A stretch of 30,240 nt of DNA. It comes from JAFGMR01 sp964632755. Its GTDB lineage: Archaea; Halobacteriota; Methanosarcinia; Methanotrichales; Methanotrichaceae. Where the stretch lies: positions 1 through 30,240 of the forward strand of contig CAZWDT010000036.1 of NCBI GenBank assembly GCA_964632755.1. Direction: 5' to 3'. The notes beneath the pieces are model-generated. The model did not search any database. It saw nothing but the letters and a program-made list of their open reading frames with translations, and was not told where the DNA came from. How positions within the stretch are numbered: position 1 is the first letter of the stretch; each line of letters opens with the position of its first letter. The translations under genes were made by a program, and so were the position numbers. Of this stretch, positions 13,879 to 22,415 are shown one piece after another.

Positions 13879-15915
13879 TCATTTCAAGCCCAGCGACTTT
13901 CTGGCAGCTGTAAAGGGATCTCCATAAAATATGGGATCGACTCGCTCCACAATATCGGCTGAGACCTCCAGGAAGTGGCGCTTATTCTCGATTGGTATCA
14001 GGGCGCAGAGGGCACCGTTGTCCATTCCGACCTGGAGCGGCTCTACAAGGGATCGAACGGCTTTGATGTTTCCCTGAATGCTGAGATCGCCGAGGATCAG
14101 AAGGCCGGCCTGTACGGGCTGTCTCATGATCGCAGAGTAGATGGCAGCGACGAGGCCAACTCCAGCATCGCAGGAGACGTGATTGGTCAGGAGATTTATC
14201 GCTTCAACGTGAAAATCGGTTGTATCGAAGGGTCGGGCGATCCCCATCTCGACCTTGTGGCCATTTATATAGGCAAATGCCCTCTGGATCGCCTCTTTCA
14301 TGCTGCTATCGACGCCGCCTGCTATCTTGAGCTTGCCAGTTCCTGGAGACGATCCAACCTCCAGCCGGTATAGACCGATCTTGCCTTGATCGTCCACCGA
14401 TGCCGCATAGACGGAGCCCGGCGCAAGGGGATCGGTCGAGATCAGGTCTCTGCCACCCTCTTCAGGGACGCCCACATATCGCTCCTCGCGAGTCTCGTTG
14501 TCGATGTAAGAGAACGAGGTCTGGTGATACTCGAAGGATCCCATCTTCTTGAGCTGCTCTTTAACTCGGCGCCGCCCTTCGATGGCCAGAGCCAAAATCT
14601 CGGCCATCTCCTCCTTGGAGAGATCGCCGTGGGGATAGACCAGCTTGATCAGGCCGGAGACCGTCTTCCTGACCGCTTTTACATCTCTGGCGTTCAAATG
14701 CGAGCCGAAGGAGAAGTGGTGATCGATCATATCCACGAAGTTCAGGCGTCGCAGTTCTCTGAGGGCCTCGGCCAGATAGTCCACGACGAATCCATAGTGG
14801 TTGGTGAAGAACTCGACCCGCATCTTGGGCACTTCCCAGCCAGGCAGGTAGAAATGAATCCTGTCGAAGAATGCCATATCTTCCCGTATCACCTCGGGCA
14901 TGGGGACGAATAGATGAGAAGATCGGACCATGACCTCGACAGGCTGGTTGGTATTGCCGAACATGACGATCGATGCCGTTCCCGATAGGGCATCTTTGCC
15001 TCTTGCGAAGGCTCCCGACTCGCAATAGGTCTTGAGGGTTGTGATGACCTCTTTTGGCATCTTCTGGAGGTCTGCCACCTCGTCGAAGGCAACGGCGTCC
15101 CAGAGCCCCACGAGCCCCATCTTGCCCGTGCTTATGTTATAGAAGAGGTTCGCAACGGTCGTCGGGCCAGTGAGAAGGATGGCATAAGGCGTGAACTCTT
15201 GATATGCGTAGGACTTTCCCGTGCCCCGGGGCCCGAGCTCCACCAGGTTATAGTTCTGCTCGCAGAGGGGAATCATCCTCGCCAGGAATTCGAGCTTCAG
15301 CCTTCTCTCGAAGTAGGAGGGCTCGAGGCCGATGCTCCGGATCAGGAAGTCGATCCACTCGTCAGAGGTGAACTTTCGGCGGCATTCGATGTATTCCGCG
15401 AGATCGAAGGTTGCGAGCTGGATGGGCTTCATCTCCTCTATCCAGAAGGGGCTACGTTTGCCTTTTGCCTCTTCGTCGTATCTGTGGACCATCTCGACCT
15501 GCGCCCAGATGCCGCCCATGAGCAGCCGGTCGTATTTCTGGACGTAGACCTCTGGAACGTGCACATATCTATGGCCGAAGTTGACGAACTCTGCCCAGTA
15601 TTTGTCGTCGTCGGAGAGGTATCTGACCTTGACCTTGTCTATGAGCGTGTATTTGCCCTTCTCCCGGACCAAAGACTGGGCCTTGTTGGACTCGTCCGGG
15701 CGGACGAAGTTCTCGGCCAGGGTGGAGTTGACGAGCTTCAAGCCTGCCTCTATGACGACAGGGTCGTCCGTAGCACAATATTTGCCCAGAAGGTACTCTA
15801 AGACGAATATGGGGACGTTCGATCCGGCTTTGATCTTTCTGACCAGGTCCTTTCGAACGACCTTTCCGGCAAATACCGAGGTCGCCAACTGATCGAGTTG
15901 ATCAAGTTCGGTCAT
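13879..15915 (-). CDS. brxL: BREX system Lon protease-like protein BrxL
   Basis: A 678-residue type 1 BREX effector-side protein. The middle holds a AAA-type ATPase: Walker A GPRGTGKS (residues 228-235) and Walker B VAFDEVAD (275-282). The C-terminal third is Lon-protease-like: Ser581 in NHVSCDAGVG aligns with the catalytic serine region of Lon, and Lys618 in QGNIKAV with the catalytic lysine. Known BrxL proteins form ring assemblies that bind DNA and are needed for phage restriction but not for host methylation. The length matches the family. It lies 54 nt after pglZ with a purine-rich ribosome-binding site (GGAAGAGAG) and is the last canonical gene of the operon. Confidence 0.95.
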   Translation of the reverse strand: MTELDQLDQLATSVFAGKVVRKDLVRKIKAGSNVPIFVLEYLLGKYCATDDPVVIEAGLKLVNSTLAENFVRPDESNKAQSLVREKGKYTLIDKVKVRYLSDDDKYWAEFVNFGHRYVHVPEVYVQKYDRLLMGGIWAQVEMVHRYDEEAKGKRSPFWIEEMKPIQLATFDLAEYIECRRKFTSDEWIDFLIRSIGLEPSYFERRLKLEFLARMIPLCEQNYNLVELGPRGTGKSYAYQEFTPYAILLTGPTTVANLFYNISTGKMGLVGLWDAVAFDEVADLQKMPKEVITTLKTYCESGAFARGKDALSGTASIVMFGNTNQPVEVMVRSSHLFVPMPEVIREDMAFFDRIHFYLPGWEVPKMRVEFFTNHYGFVVDYLAEALRELRRLNFVDMIDHHFSFGSHLNARDVKAVRKTVSGLIKLVYPHGDLSKEEMAEILALAIEGRRRVKEQLKKMGSFEYHQTSFSYIDNETREERYVGVPEEGGRDLISTDPLAPGSVYAASVDDQGKIGLYRLEVGSSPGTGKLKIAGGVDSSMKEAIQRAFAYINGHKVEMGIARPFDTTDFHVEAINLLTNHVSCDAGVGLVAAIYSAIMRQPVQAGLLILGDLSIQGNIKAVRSLVEPLQVGMDNGALCALIPIENKRHFLEVSADIVERVDPIFYGDPFTAARKSLGLK

Positions 15916-15969
15916 AGCTCTCTTCCTTCACTGGATCTCATGTTTATCCGCGCTCTTTTGGTTGCAGGC

Positions 15970-18567
15970 TCAATACTGAAGCAAGGCGTTCTCGACCTCT
16001 TTGGATGGCGCAAGTTCTACTCCAGTAACGGCGTTCATCAGGTGGATTCGGACCTTCTTTTGAGAAGGTTCTCTCGATATCATAAGAGTGACCGTGTTCG
16101 GCTCCAATGCACGTTGGTCCCTTGCCCCCAGGTTCATCTGAACGTCGCCGGTCTCATCCTCGAATCCATAAGATGCGTCGACCGGCTTTGAGATCACCTC
16201 GCCGCCTTCCCTCAGCTCCACTCTGATGCTCGGCGGCTCTGGAGGAACGATTCCCTTGATCCTGCCAGAGACTTTGGCAGAGAAGAACCGGGTAGTCAGC
16301 TTCTTTCCTCCGTGATCGAGGTTCCAGATTATGTCCTTCCCATCCTCAGAGCCATCCGATTTGGGGCTCATGACGACCACGGGGACGATGAGCTCTTGGG
16401 GCGATAGGCCTCCGTGGAAGTAAGCTCTCGAGCCTCCCTTGACCTTGAAACAAGAGAAGTTCCAGGGAACCGCGATCTCCAGGCCCTCGCCAAGGCCGAA
16501 GTCCGAGAGTTCGGCTCGAAGATACGAGTTGTCGGCAGCGCCACCGTGGCCGACCCAGACCCTTCTATGGAGGGCTAACGTGATCCCGCCGGGGGGATCG
16601 ATCTTCATATCGACTCCGAGCTCTTCGCCGAAGAGATGGCCGTGATCTGCGGTGATGACCATCTTCTTTACGCCATGGTTTGCAAGAACGCGAAAGGACC
16701 TCTGAAGCATGAGCAGTATTCCGTCCATCGTGCTCCTGGCAAGTGTCGCATTGCCGCTCTCGCAGATCTCGTCTATCTCTTGAGACGTAACGAGGATAAG
16801 ATCGGCTTTTTCGATCCCTCTTGCGATGGGCTTCTTTGGTATCGGCAGTAGCGGATCGAGCTTGACATCGAAGACCTCGACTCCGGCCTTGCTCTTCAGG
16901 AACTTGACGCGATCGTCCCTGGTCTTGAGAACGACGCCATCGATCTCCAATCCAAGTTTCCCGTCTGCTACAGGGACCACCGTCGCGTTCCCGGCACCTG
17001 GCAAGAGCGCCGCCATCCCGATCTCGGTGATGGTGGGAGTCCCCGCAATTGCCGGCTTGATCTCGCAGTCGAACTCTTGAGATAGGATTCGGACGAGCTC
17101 CTCTCCCATCTCGAACCTCAGGGCGTCGACCCAGACGTAGGCAGTCTTGCCCACCTCCAGGGCGGGCCTGACCATCTTCTCGAAAGTCTCCGTCTGCCTG
17201 AGGGCTCCTTCTATCCGGAAGCTCGCCTTCTGGTAAAGGCGGAGGAACTTCTCGGCGAGGATTTCGCCCGCCTTCATGTACCTGTTCCTGGCCCGGTAGA
17301 CCAGCAGTTCCAGGTCGTCTTCTGTCTTGCGGAAGTCGAAATCGAAGTCGAAGTCGTGGAACTTTCTCTCCATGTTTCTGTGGCAGGCGTCGAGAAGGTA
17401 CCAGGGACGCTCTCCAGAGGTGTAGGCTGAGAAGATGGCGACGACGTCCTCCGGGGCGGATCTGACCTCCCCCTCGATCCTATCGGCTTCCATTAGGAGC
17501 TGGCCTGCGGTCTCGATCAAGCTCCATCTGGCCCGGACTTCATGCATCCGTTCAGACCAGAACCTGGACTGATGAGCGATTGCGATCTCTATCGAGTCCG
17601 CGACGCTCGCTCCAACGAGGAGGGCCTTTTCAACGATCTTCTGGAGCGATATCTCGACTTCGAGAAAGGTCTCCGACTCCAGGATCTGATCTCTGGAGAA
17701 GGCGATATTGGAGACTCCAAGCTCCTTTTCAACCGAGATCGCACGTTCCACATAGCTATCATAAAGGTCGCGCCTGCTTCGCCAGGTTCTCGCAAGGTCC
17801 ACGCAAGCCACCTTGGCGCTCTGCCTCGACGCCGCCCTGACCGAGCCGAGCTGCTCTGGGACTGGAGAGATCCCGGCCAAGAGATCGGTTGCCATCATAT
17901 GCCTTGCCAGCCGGGCTCGGTAGGATGCCGCATCCTCTCCCGCCGACGGTTCCACATCGAGCTCGGCCGCCATCAGCCGGGATAATTCGAGGATTGCGCC
18001 TTTCTCCTCGATCTTGGAATCGAGGTCGGAGCTGCTGAGGAACTTGAGGGCGATCTCCTTCGGGTCGACGGTCTCGAAGATGAGCTGGAGGACGCCGCAT
18101 GCCTGCCCTCGACAGTCGGCGATCTGCTCGATCTCCTCAAGAGATTTGTACGTTCCAAATTCGACATCTCTTGCGATCTTCTCCAGGTCCTTCTCGGTCC
18201 ACTTGCCGGTCGATTTGAGGCCGTTTTTTGCGACCACGGCAAGCCTCGTGTTCAGCATCCAGGGCTGGGCGCCCGGCCTCATGACGACTCCCGCGGCCTC
18301 GGCCTCGATCAGCGCGTTATGAGTCTTACCCCTCTCCATTGGTACGCAGACGACGAGCCTGGGCGGCTCAAACCCGCCCATGAGTGGCTCTATCCTGTGT
18401 CGAAGATCGAAGAAGCTGCCATCGTAGCGCTCCACCGTCGTGTTTGGCAGCTCCAGCCGTTCTACGAACTCGGCGTAGCAGCCATCGGGATCGTACCAGA
18501 CGACGATGCCGTGTTTGTCCACCTGTTTCTCTATGATCCCCCGCAAGTAGTCGGATACCGCGCCCAT
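15970..18567 (-). CDS. pglZ: BREX phosphatase-fold protein PglZ (type 1)
   Basis: An 865-residue core BREX protein of the alkaline-phosphatase superfamily. Metal-site residues visible are Asp481 in YVWVDALRFEMGEELV, Asp641-His642 in VITADHGHLFGE, and probably His718 in AYFHGGLSPQELIVP; the stretch GTPTITEIGMAALLPG (509-524) sits where the nucleophile region is expected. The N-terminal 450 residues are helical and contain an odd acidic-aromatic run HDFDFDFDF. PglZ is required in all BREX types and works with BrxB and PglX. Its ATG overlaps the pglX stop by one base (TGATG), so translation is coupled. Confidence 0.95.
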   Translation of the reverse strand: MGAVSDYLRGIIEKQVDKHGIVVWYDPDGCYAEFVERLELPNTTVERYDGSFFDLRHRIEPLMGGFEPPRLVVCVPMERGKTHNALIEAEAAGVVMRPGAQPWMLNTRLAVVAKNGLKSTGKWTEKDLEKIARDVEFGTYKSLEEIEQIADCRGQACGVLQLIFETVDPKEIALKFLSSSDLDSKIEEKGAILELSRLMAAELDVEPSAGEDAASYRARLARHMMATDLLAGISPVPEQLGSVRAASRQSAKVACVDLARTWRSRRDLYDSYVERAISVEKELGVSNIAFSRDQILESETFLEVEISLQKIVEKALLVGASVADSIEIAIAHQSRFWSERMHEVRARWSLIETAGQLLMEADRIEGEVRSAPEDVVAIFSAYTSGERPWYLLDACHRNMERKFHDFDFDFDFRKTEDDLELLVYRARNRYMKAGEILAEKFLRLYQKASFRIEGALRQTETFEKMVRPALEVGKTAYVWVDALRFEMGEELVRILSQEFDCEIKPAIAGTPTITEIGMAALLPGAGNATVVPVADGKLGLEIDGVVLKTRDDRVKFLKSKAGVEVFDVKLDPLLPIPKKPIARGIEKADLILVTSQEIDEICESGNATLARSTMDGILLMLQRSFRVLANHGVKKMVITADHGHLFGEELGVDMKIDPPGGITLALHRRVWVGHGGAADNSYLRAELSDFGLGEGLEIAVPWNFSCFKVKGGSRAYFHGGLSPQELIVPVVVMSPKSDGSEDGKDIIWNLDHGGKKLTTRFFSAKVSGRIKGIVPPEPPSIRVELREGGEVISKPVDASYGFEDETGDVQMNLGARDQRALEPNTVTLMISREPSQKKVRIHLMNAVTGVELAPSKEVENALLQY

Positions 18568-21500
18568 CAGCGATCACCCTCGTAGACGTCCAGCCGGTTG
18601 TGAGCGATTCCATAAGACTTGTTGGCCTTGCACTTATCGAGGACCCGATCCGGCCAGTACCTCATCGCAGTATGGGACCAGTCGTAATCACCGGCTTTGA
18701 GCCCATCCCAGAACTTCTCCGGCTCCTTCCAGGATGGCAGAAGCTCGAAGAGAGGCGCAAGGTTCAGGATCACGCCGTCGTCGATCTCCAAAGACCAGCC
18801 GACGGCTTCATCGCGCTCGTCCTTTGCCTCGAGGACGCTTCGAAGAGCCCGCTCGAGGTCCAGGAGGTCTGAGAGGGCGAACTCGAGGCCTTCGAGCTCC
18901 TTTTCAAGCCTCTTTCTCTCCCGCCCTTCTGAGGACGAACGGGCGGCCTCGACCTCGTCGATCCGGTTCTTCAGCTGGTTTATCTTTCCTGCAACGTACC
19001 TGTTTCCAAGGATCAAAGGCAGCGTATCATTGGTTGCCCTCTCGTGGAATACGTAGACGCTGTAGCTCTTCTTCGGCGACTGGATGAGCCAGTAGACCGG
19101 CCTCTTCCTGTACCTCGAAAGGTGAGCCTTGAAGAAGTCGCGCTCGAGGTTGCGGCGAAGCAGCTTCTCGGGGTCGCCGCCGCCAAGGGCAGCCGTGATC
19201 GCTTCAAATGCACCGGACTCGCCTAGCGCAGCCTCCAGGACGAGGCAGACCTTCTTGGCAAGGTCGTCCTGGTGGCCCTCGTCCAAGGTTGCAACGCCGT
19301 CCTTGTCCGCGAGGGCCGAGAGCCTCCCTGCCACCTCCGGCAAGAACCTCCCCCTGCCGATACCCGCCGCCCCCGGCGAGAACCTGCCCATGGTGACCCC
19401 AACCGCATAAGAGATCCAGCGGCGGGCAAGCTCCTCACCGTCGATCTTCGGCTGCGGCTCCTCATGCTCGCCGCCGTCATCGGGGCCGGAGAGCTCGGCC
19501 TCTATCGCGGCCCTGTCCTCGTCGGAGATGCCGTAAAGCCGGTAGACCTCCTCATCTATCTCGGCCTCGACATCGGCGAGGGATTTCTCTCGATGGCTTA
19601 GCTCGGCCAGGGTGTCATGCAATGAGCCGGCCCAGGGCGGGGCGATGAAGTCGAAGGTGGTCTCGTCCTCGGCGGAGTCGGCGCGGGCGAGGGAGACGGC
19701 ACGATCCACCAGACGGTTTAGAAGGGAGCTGGATTCTGCTGGGATGGGCAGGCGGGAGAGGTCACTTACGTTGAACATTATCGTTGGATTCAATATATTT
19801 AGTGCATATTGGGAATACGAAGAATTTAGAAGCCCCAAAACTAGGTCTATATCATTAGGAAACGCCGATGATCCCTTGGTATCGAAAATAAACCCACCAG
19901 GAGAAAGTCTCACACTAAAATTCCCTGAAGTAAGATTGCTCCACGTCACGCCGCGGCGGAAGTAGAAACCCTCGTTGGGTACGATCCACCCCGTGTTATT
20001 ACCTATGTAGGGGTATTTTTGAAGTTGTTCTTCTTTTAATTCGATCCCTGCATTAAGAAAATTAACTATATGTTCTTGATTCCCGTACCAACGCTTAAAT
20101 GCACCTCCTTTCATGTAGGGGAACCAACGTCTTTGTGTGGCAATTGACTGCTCTACACTTGAACAGTCAAATTCGACTGATGTTATTCCTACTTCCCACC
20201 AATAACGAAGGAATCTAAGATTGTTTCTGGTTCCCATCCCCATCTTTGGTTGCGCGATCTCCCCCAGCTTCGGCAGCTCCTCGAAGAGCCGCCGCAGTCC
20301 CGGCGTGATCCAGTAGACCCAGGGCTCCCCTGATATCGCCTCGAAGTCTCCCTGGCGGTAGCGGAAGGCCGCGGGGTCGCCCTCGCCGGAGCGGAGGCGG
20401 GAGAGGGCCTGCTCGAACCTCTGGCGCTTGGATTCGGAGTCGGGCTCCTTCACCAGGCGAAGATAGGTGCCAGTAGCATCGTTTCGCACCTCTCGGCCTG
20501 GCTCCTGCCTGAGGGTGAAGATGACCGTGTTAACCTTCTCTCCCCCGATATCCTCAAAAGCGTGAGGCCCTACGTGAGCCATCGCCTCGATTGCGCTGCA
20601 ATCGAGGAGTTTCTTTCGCAGATTCTCGTAAGACGAGATGAACATGAAGGACTGCTGAGCGATCATTCCCAGGCGGCCAGATTCTTTCAAAAAGCTGGCG
20701 CAGCGCTCGATGAAGGCCGTGTAGAAGTCCCCTTTGCCTTTCGGGTAATTATCGGAGAGGAAGGCTGCAAGCTCGGGAAACATGTTCCCCCGGCTCATGT
20801 AAGGCGGATTGGTGAATACCGCATCGTAGCGTCTGCGCATCACGTCTAAAAGGCGCATCCCCTTCGTTGCCTCTCCCGCAAAGAAGGTCTCGTCGTGCTC
20901 TTTCGCATAGTAGTCGAAGGCCTTGACCACCTGGGATTCCAGCATCTCCCAGAAATCCTCGCCCCAGAACGCGATCTTCTCGGCCTCGATATCCATCTCC
21001 GCCATGTCCTCAAACCTCTGGAGGGTCGAGAGGTGGCGCTCCCGCTCCGTTGCCACCAGGTCCTCGATCACCCCTTCGAGGGGCAGAAGCGATCCCGCGC
21101 CCTTGCCGGAGCTCTCCTTGATCCGCGCCCAGAGCGCCCTTACGACCCGCTTGTAAACAGGGTTTGAGATGGACCTCGATTCGAGAAACTCCTCCAGCCA
21201 GGAGTCATCCTCTGGAAGCACGATCTCCGCGCAGGCAAGGTGGCTCTCGGTGATCTTCGCCCTCGGGTTCATGGTCTTGGCCTTGAGGTAGAGCGCGAGA
21301 GCCGAGAGCTGGACTGCTCTAAGCGCTATGTCGATTCCGAAGATGTTGTTTGCAAGGATTGCGGCTGGAATCTCGTCAACGGACTCCACCGACGGCTTCT
21401 CTGGCCAGCCTGGCTCTCCTGCCCTCGCCATCTCCTCCCTGTACATATCGGCCAAGAGGTCGAAGGCAACGAGCCCAAAGTGCATCGTCCCGCAGGCTGG

Positions 21501-22409
21501 GTCCAGGACCTCGATCTCACCGACGGGCTTTGCCGGAAGGGGCGGAACCTCTCCTGCCAGGGGGACGAGGTAATGCAGCCTCTCGGCTAGGCCCGAGTCG
21601 GGATGCATCTGGATCCACTCGCGCCCAAGGGTGTTCTCGACGAGGAACCTCACTATCCAGCGGGGCGTAAATAGCTGGGTTGCCGCCGGGATGTCTTCCG
21701 GCCGGATCTTCTGCTTCTTTTTGTAGAGCCGGTCGAAGACGTTCTTCTTCTCTTCTTCCGTGAAGTACTGGTAGATCCAGCCGATCGTCTCCTCGTTATC
21801 GGGAGCCCAGGCTTCAACGAGAGCGGGATCGTTCAGCATATCGAGGAGATCCTTGAGCGCCCGAGGGCGGGGAAAGAGCCTGCTTGGCAGGTTGTCGGGA
21901 TCGAAGAGCACCCTGATCTCCTCGGCCATCTTGGCGGACTGATGGAGGAGGAAATGGCGGTATGCAACGTCCCTTGGCCCCTCGCCCAGGCCGTCCTGGG
22001 GCAGGCTTCCAGCCTCGTACATCGCCATCTCCTCGGGATGGTCTGCGAGATAGAACATGTAGGCGTTCGAGCTCTGGTAGCGGTCGATCGTTCCCCTGAT
22101 GAGGCCTCGTCCCTCCATCATCTTGAAGGCGACGAGACGGTTGAGATGGGTGAAGGCAACCTCTTTTACGAGCATCTCTACAACCTTCGGCTTCTCTTTG
22201 CCTGCTGCCTCCTCGTCTTCCAGGTACTTCACGAGCCTTCGCCTCGTCTCCTGGACCTCGCGAAGCTCTCGGACTGCGGGAAGGTCGGCGATCTCGTCGA
22301 ACCTGCCTTTGGGGTCGAGGCCGTAGACTCCCCGGAGGACGTCGGTGACCTCTCTCATCAGGCGCTCCCTCGCCTTCAGCGTCACGTTGTGAATCAAAGC
22401 CTTGTCCAT
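18567..22409 (-). CDS. pglX: BREX adenine-specific DNA methyltransferase PglX
   Basis: A 1280-residue N6-adenine methyltransferase that sets BREX sequence specificity. The SAM motif is LDPACGTMHFG (residues 302-312; the usual form is CGSGHF, so Ser-Gly is replaced by Thr-Met) and the catalytic motif is TNPPY (533-537), followed by DFYTAFIERC. Residues from about 720 to 880 are the presumed target-recognition part. The C-terminal quarter has a charged coiled coil and the type 1 PglX ending DYDWSHTAMRYWPDRV. The gene begins 6 nt after brxC with a GGAGTGAGG ribosome-binding site. An AT-rich insert covers the presumed recognition domain (see findings). A methylase with these motifs intact is expected to be active. 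Confidence 0.95.
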   Translation of the reverse strand: MDKALIHNVTLKARERLMREVTDVLRGVYGLDPKGRFDEIADLPAVRELREVQETRRRLVKYLEDEEAAGKEKPKVVEMLVKEVAFTHLNRLVAFKMMEGRGLIRGTIDRYQSSNAYMFYLADHPEEMAMYEAGSLPQDGLGEGPRDVAYRHFLLHQSAKMAEEIRVLFDPDNLPSRLFPRPRALKDLLDMLNDPALVEAWAPDNEETIGWIYQYFTEEEKKNVFDRLYKKKQKIRPEDIPAATQLFTPRWIVRFLVENTLGREWIQMHPDSGLAERLHYLVPLAGEVPPLPAKPVGEIEVLDPACGTMHFGLVAFDLLADMYREEMARAGEPGWPEKPSVESVDEIPAAILANNIFGIDIALRAVQLSALALYLKAKTMNPRAKITESHLACAEIVLPEDDSWLEEFLESRSISNPVYKRVVRALWARIKESSGKGAGSLLPLEGVIEDLVATERERHLSTLQRFEDMAEMDIEAEKIAFWGEDFWEMLESQVVKAFDYYAKEHDETFFAGEATKGMRLLDVMRRRYDAVFTNPPYMSRGNMFPELAAFLSDNYPKGKGDFYTAFIERCASFLKESGRLGMIAQQSFMFISSYENLRKKLLDCSAIEAMAHVGPHAFEDIGGEKVNTVIFTLRQEPGREVRNDATGTYLRLVKEPDSESKRQRFEQALSRLRSGEGDPAAFRYRQGDFEAISGEPWVYWITPGLRRLFEELPKLGEIAQPKMGMGTRNNLRFLRYWWEVGITSVEFDCSSVEQSIATQRRWFPYMKGGAFKRWYGNQEHIVNFLNAGIELKEEQLQKYPYIGNNTGWIVPNEGFYFRRGVTWSNLTSGNFSVRLSPGGFIFDTKGSSAFPNDIDLVLGLLNSSYSQYALNILNPTIMFNVSDLSRLPIPAESSSLLNRLVDRAVSLARADSAEDETTFDFIAPPWAGSLHDTLAELSHREKSLADVEAEIDEEVYRLYGISDEDRAAIEAELSGPDDGGEHEEPQPKIDGEELARRWISYAVGVTMGRFSPGAAGIGRGRFLPEVAGRLSALADKDGVATLDEGHQDDLAKKVCLVLEAALGESGAFEAITAALGGGDPEKLLRRNLERDFFKAHLSRYRKRPVYWLIQSPKKSYSVYVFHERATNDTLPLILGNRYVAGKINQLKNRIDEVEAARSSSEGRERKRLEKELEGLEFALSDLLDLERALRSVLEAKDERDEAVGWSLEIDDGVILNLAPLFELLPSWKEPEKFWDGLKAGDYDWSHTAMRYWPDRVLDKCKANKSYGIAHNRLDVYEGDR

Positions 22410-22415
22410 CCAACC

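Noticed and set aside
13661..13882. 73-codon minus-strand frame whose ATG overlaps the brxL stop
   Set aside because: The overlap looks like translational coupling, but the protein is Gly/Ala/Arg-rich without family resemblance and includes the 17-bp intergenic repeat, so I do not call it a gene.
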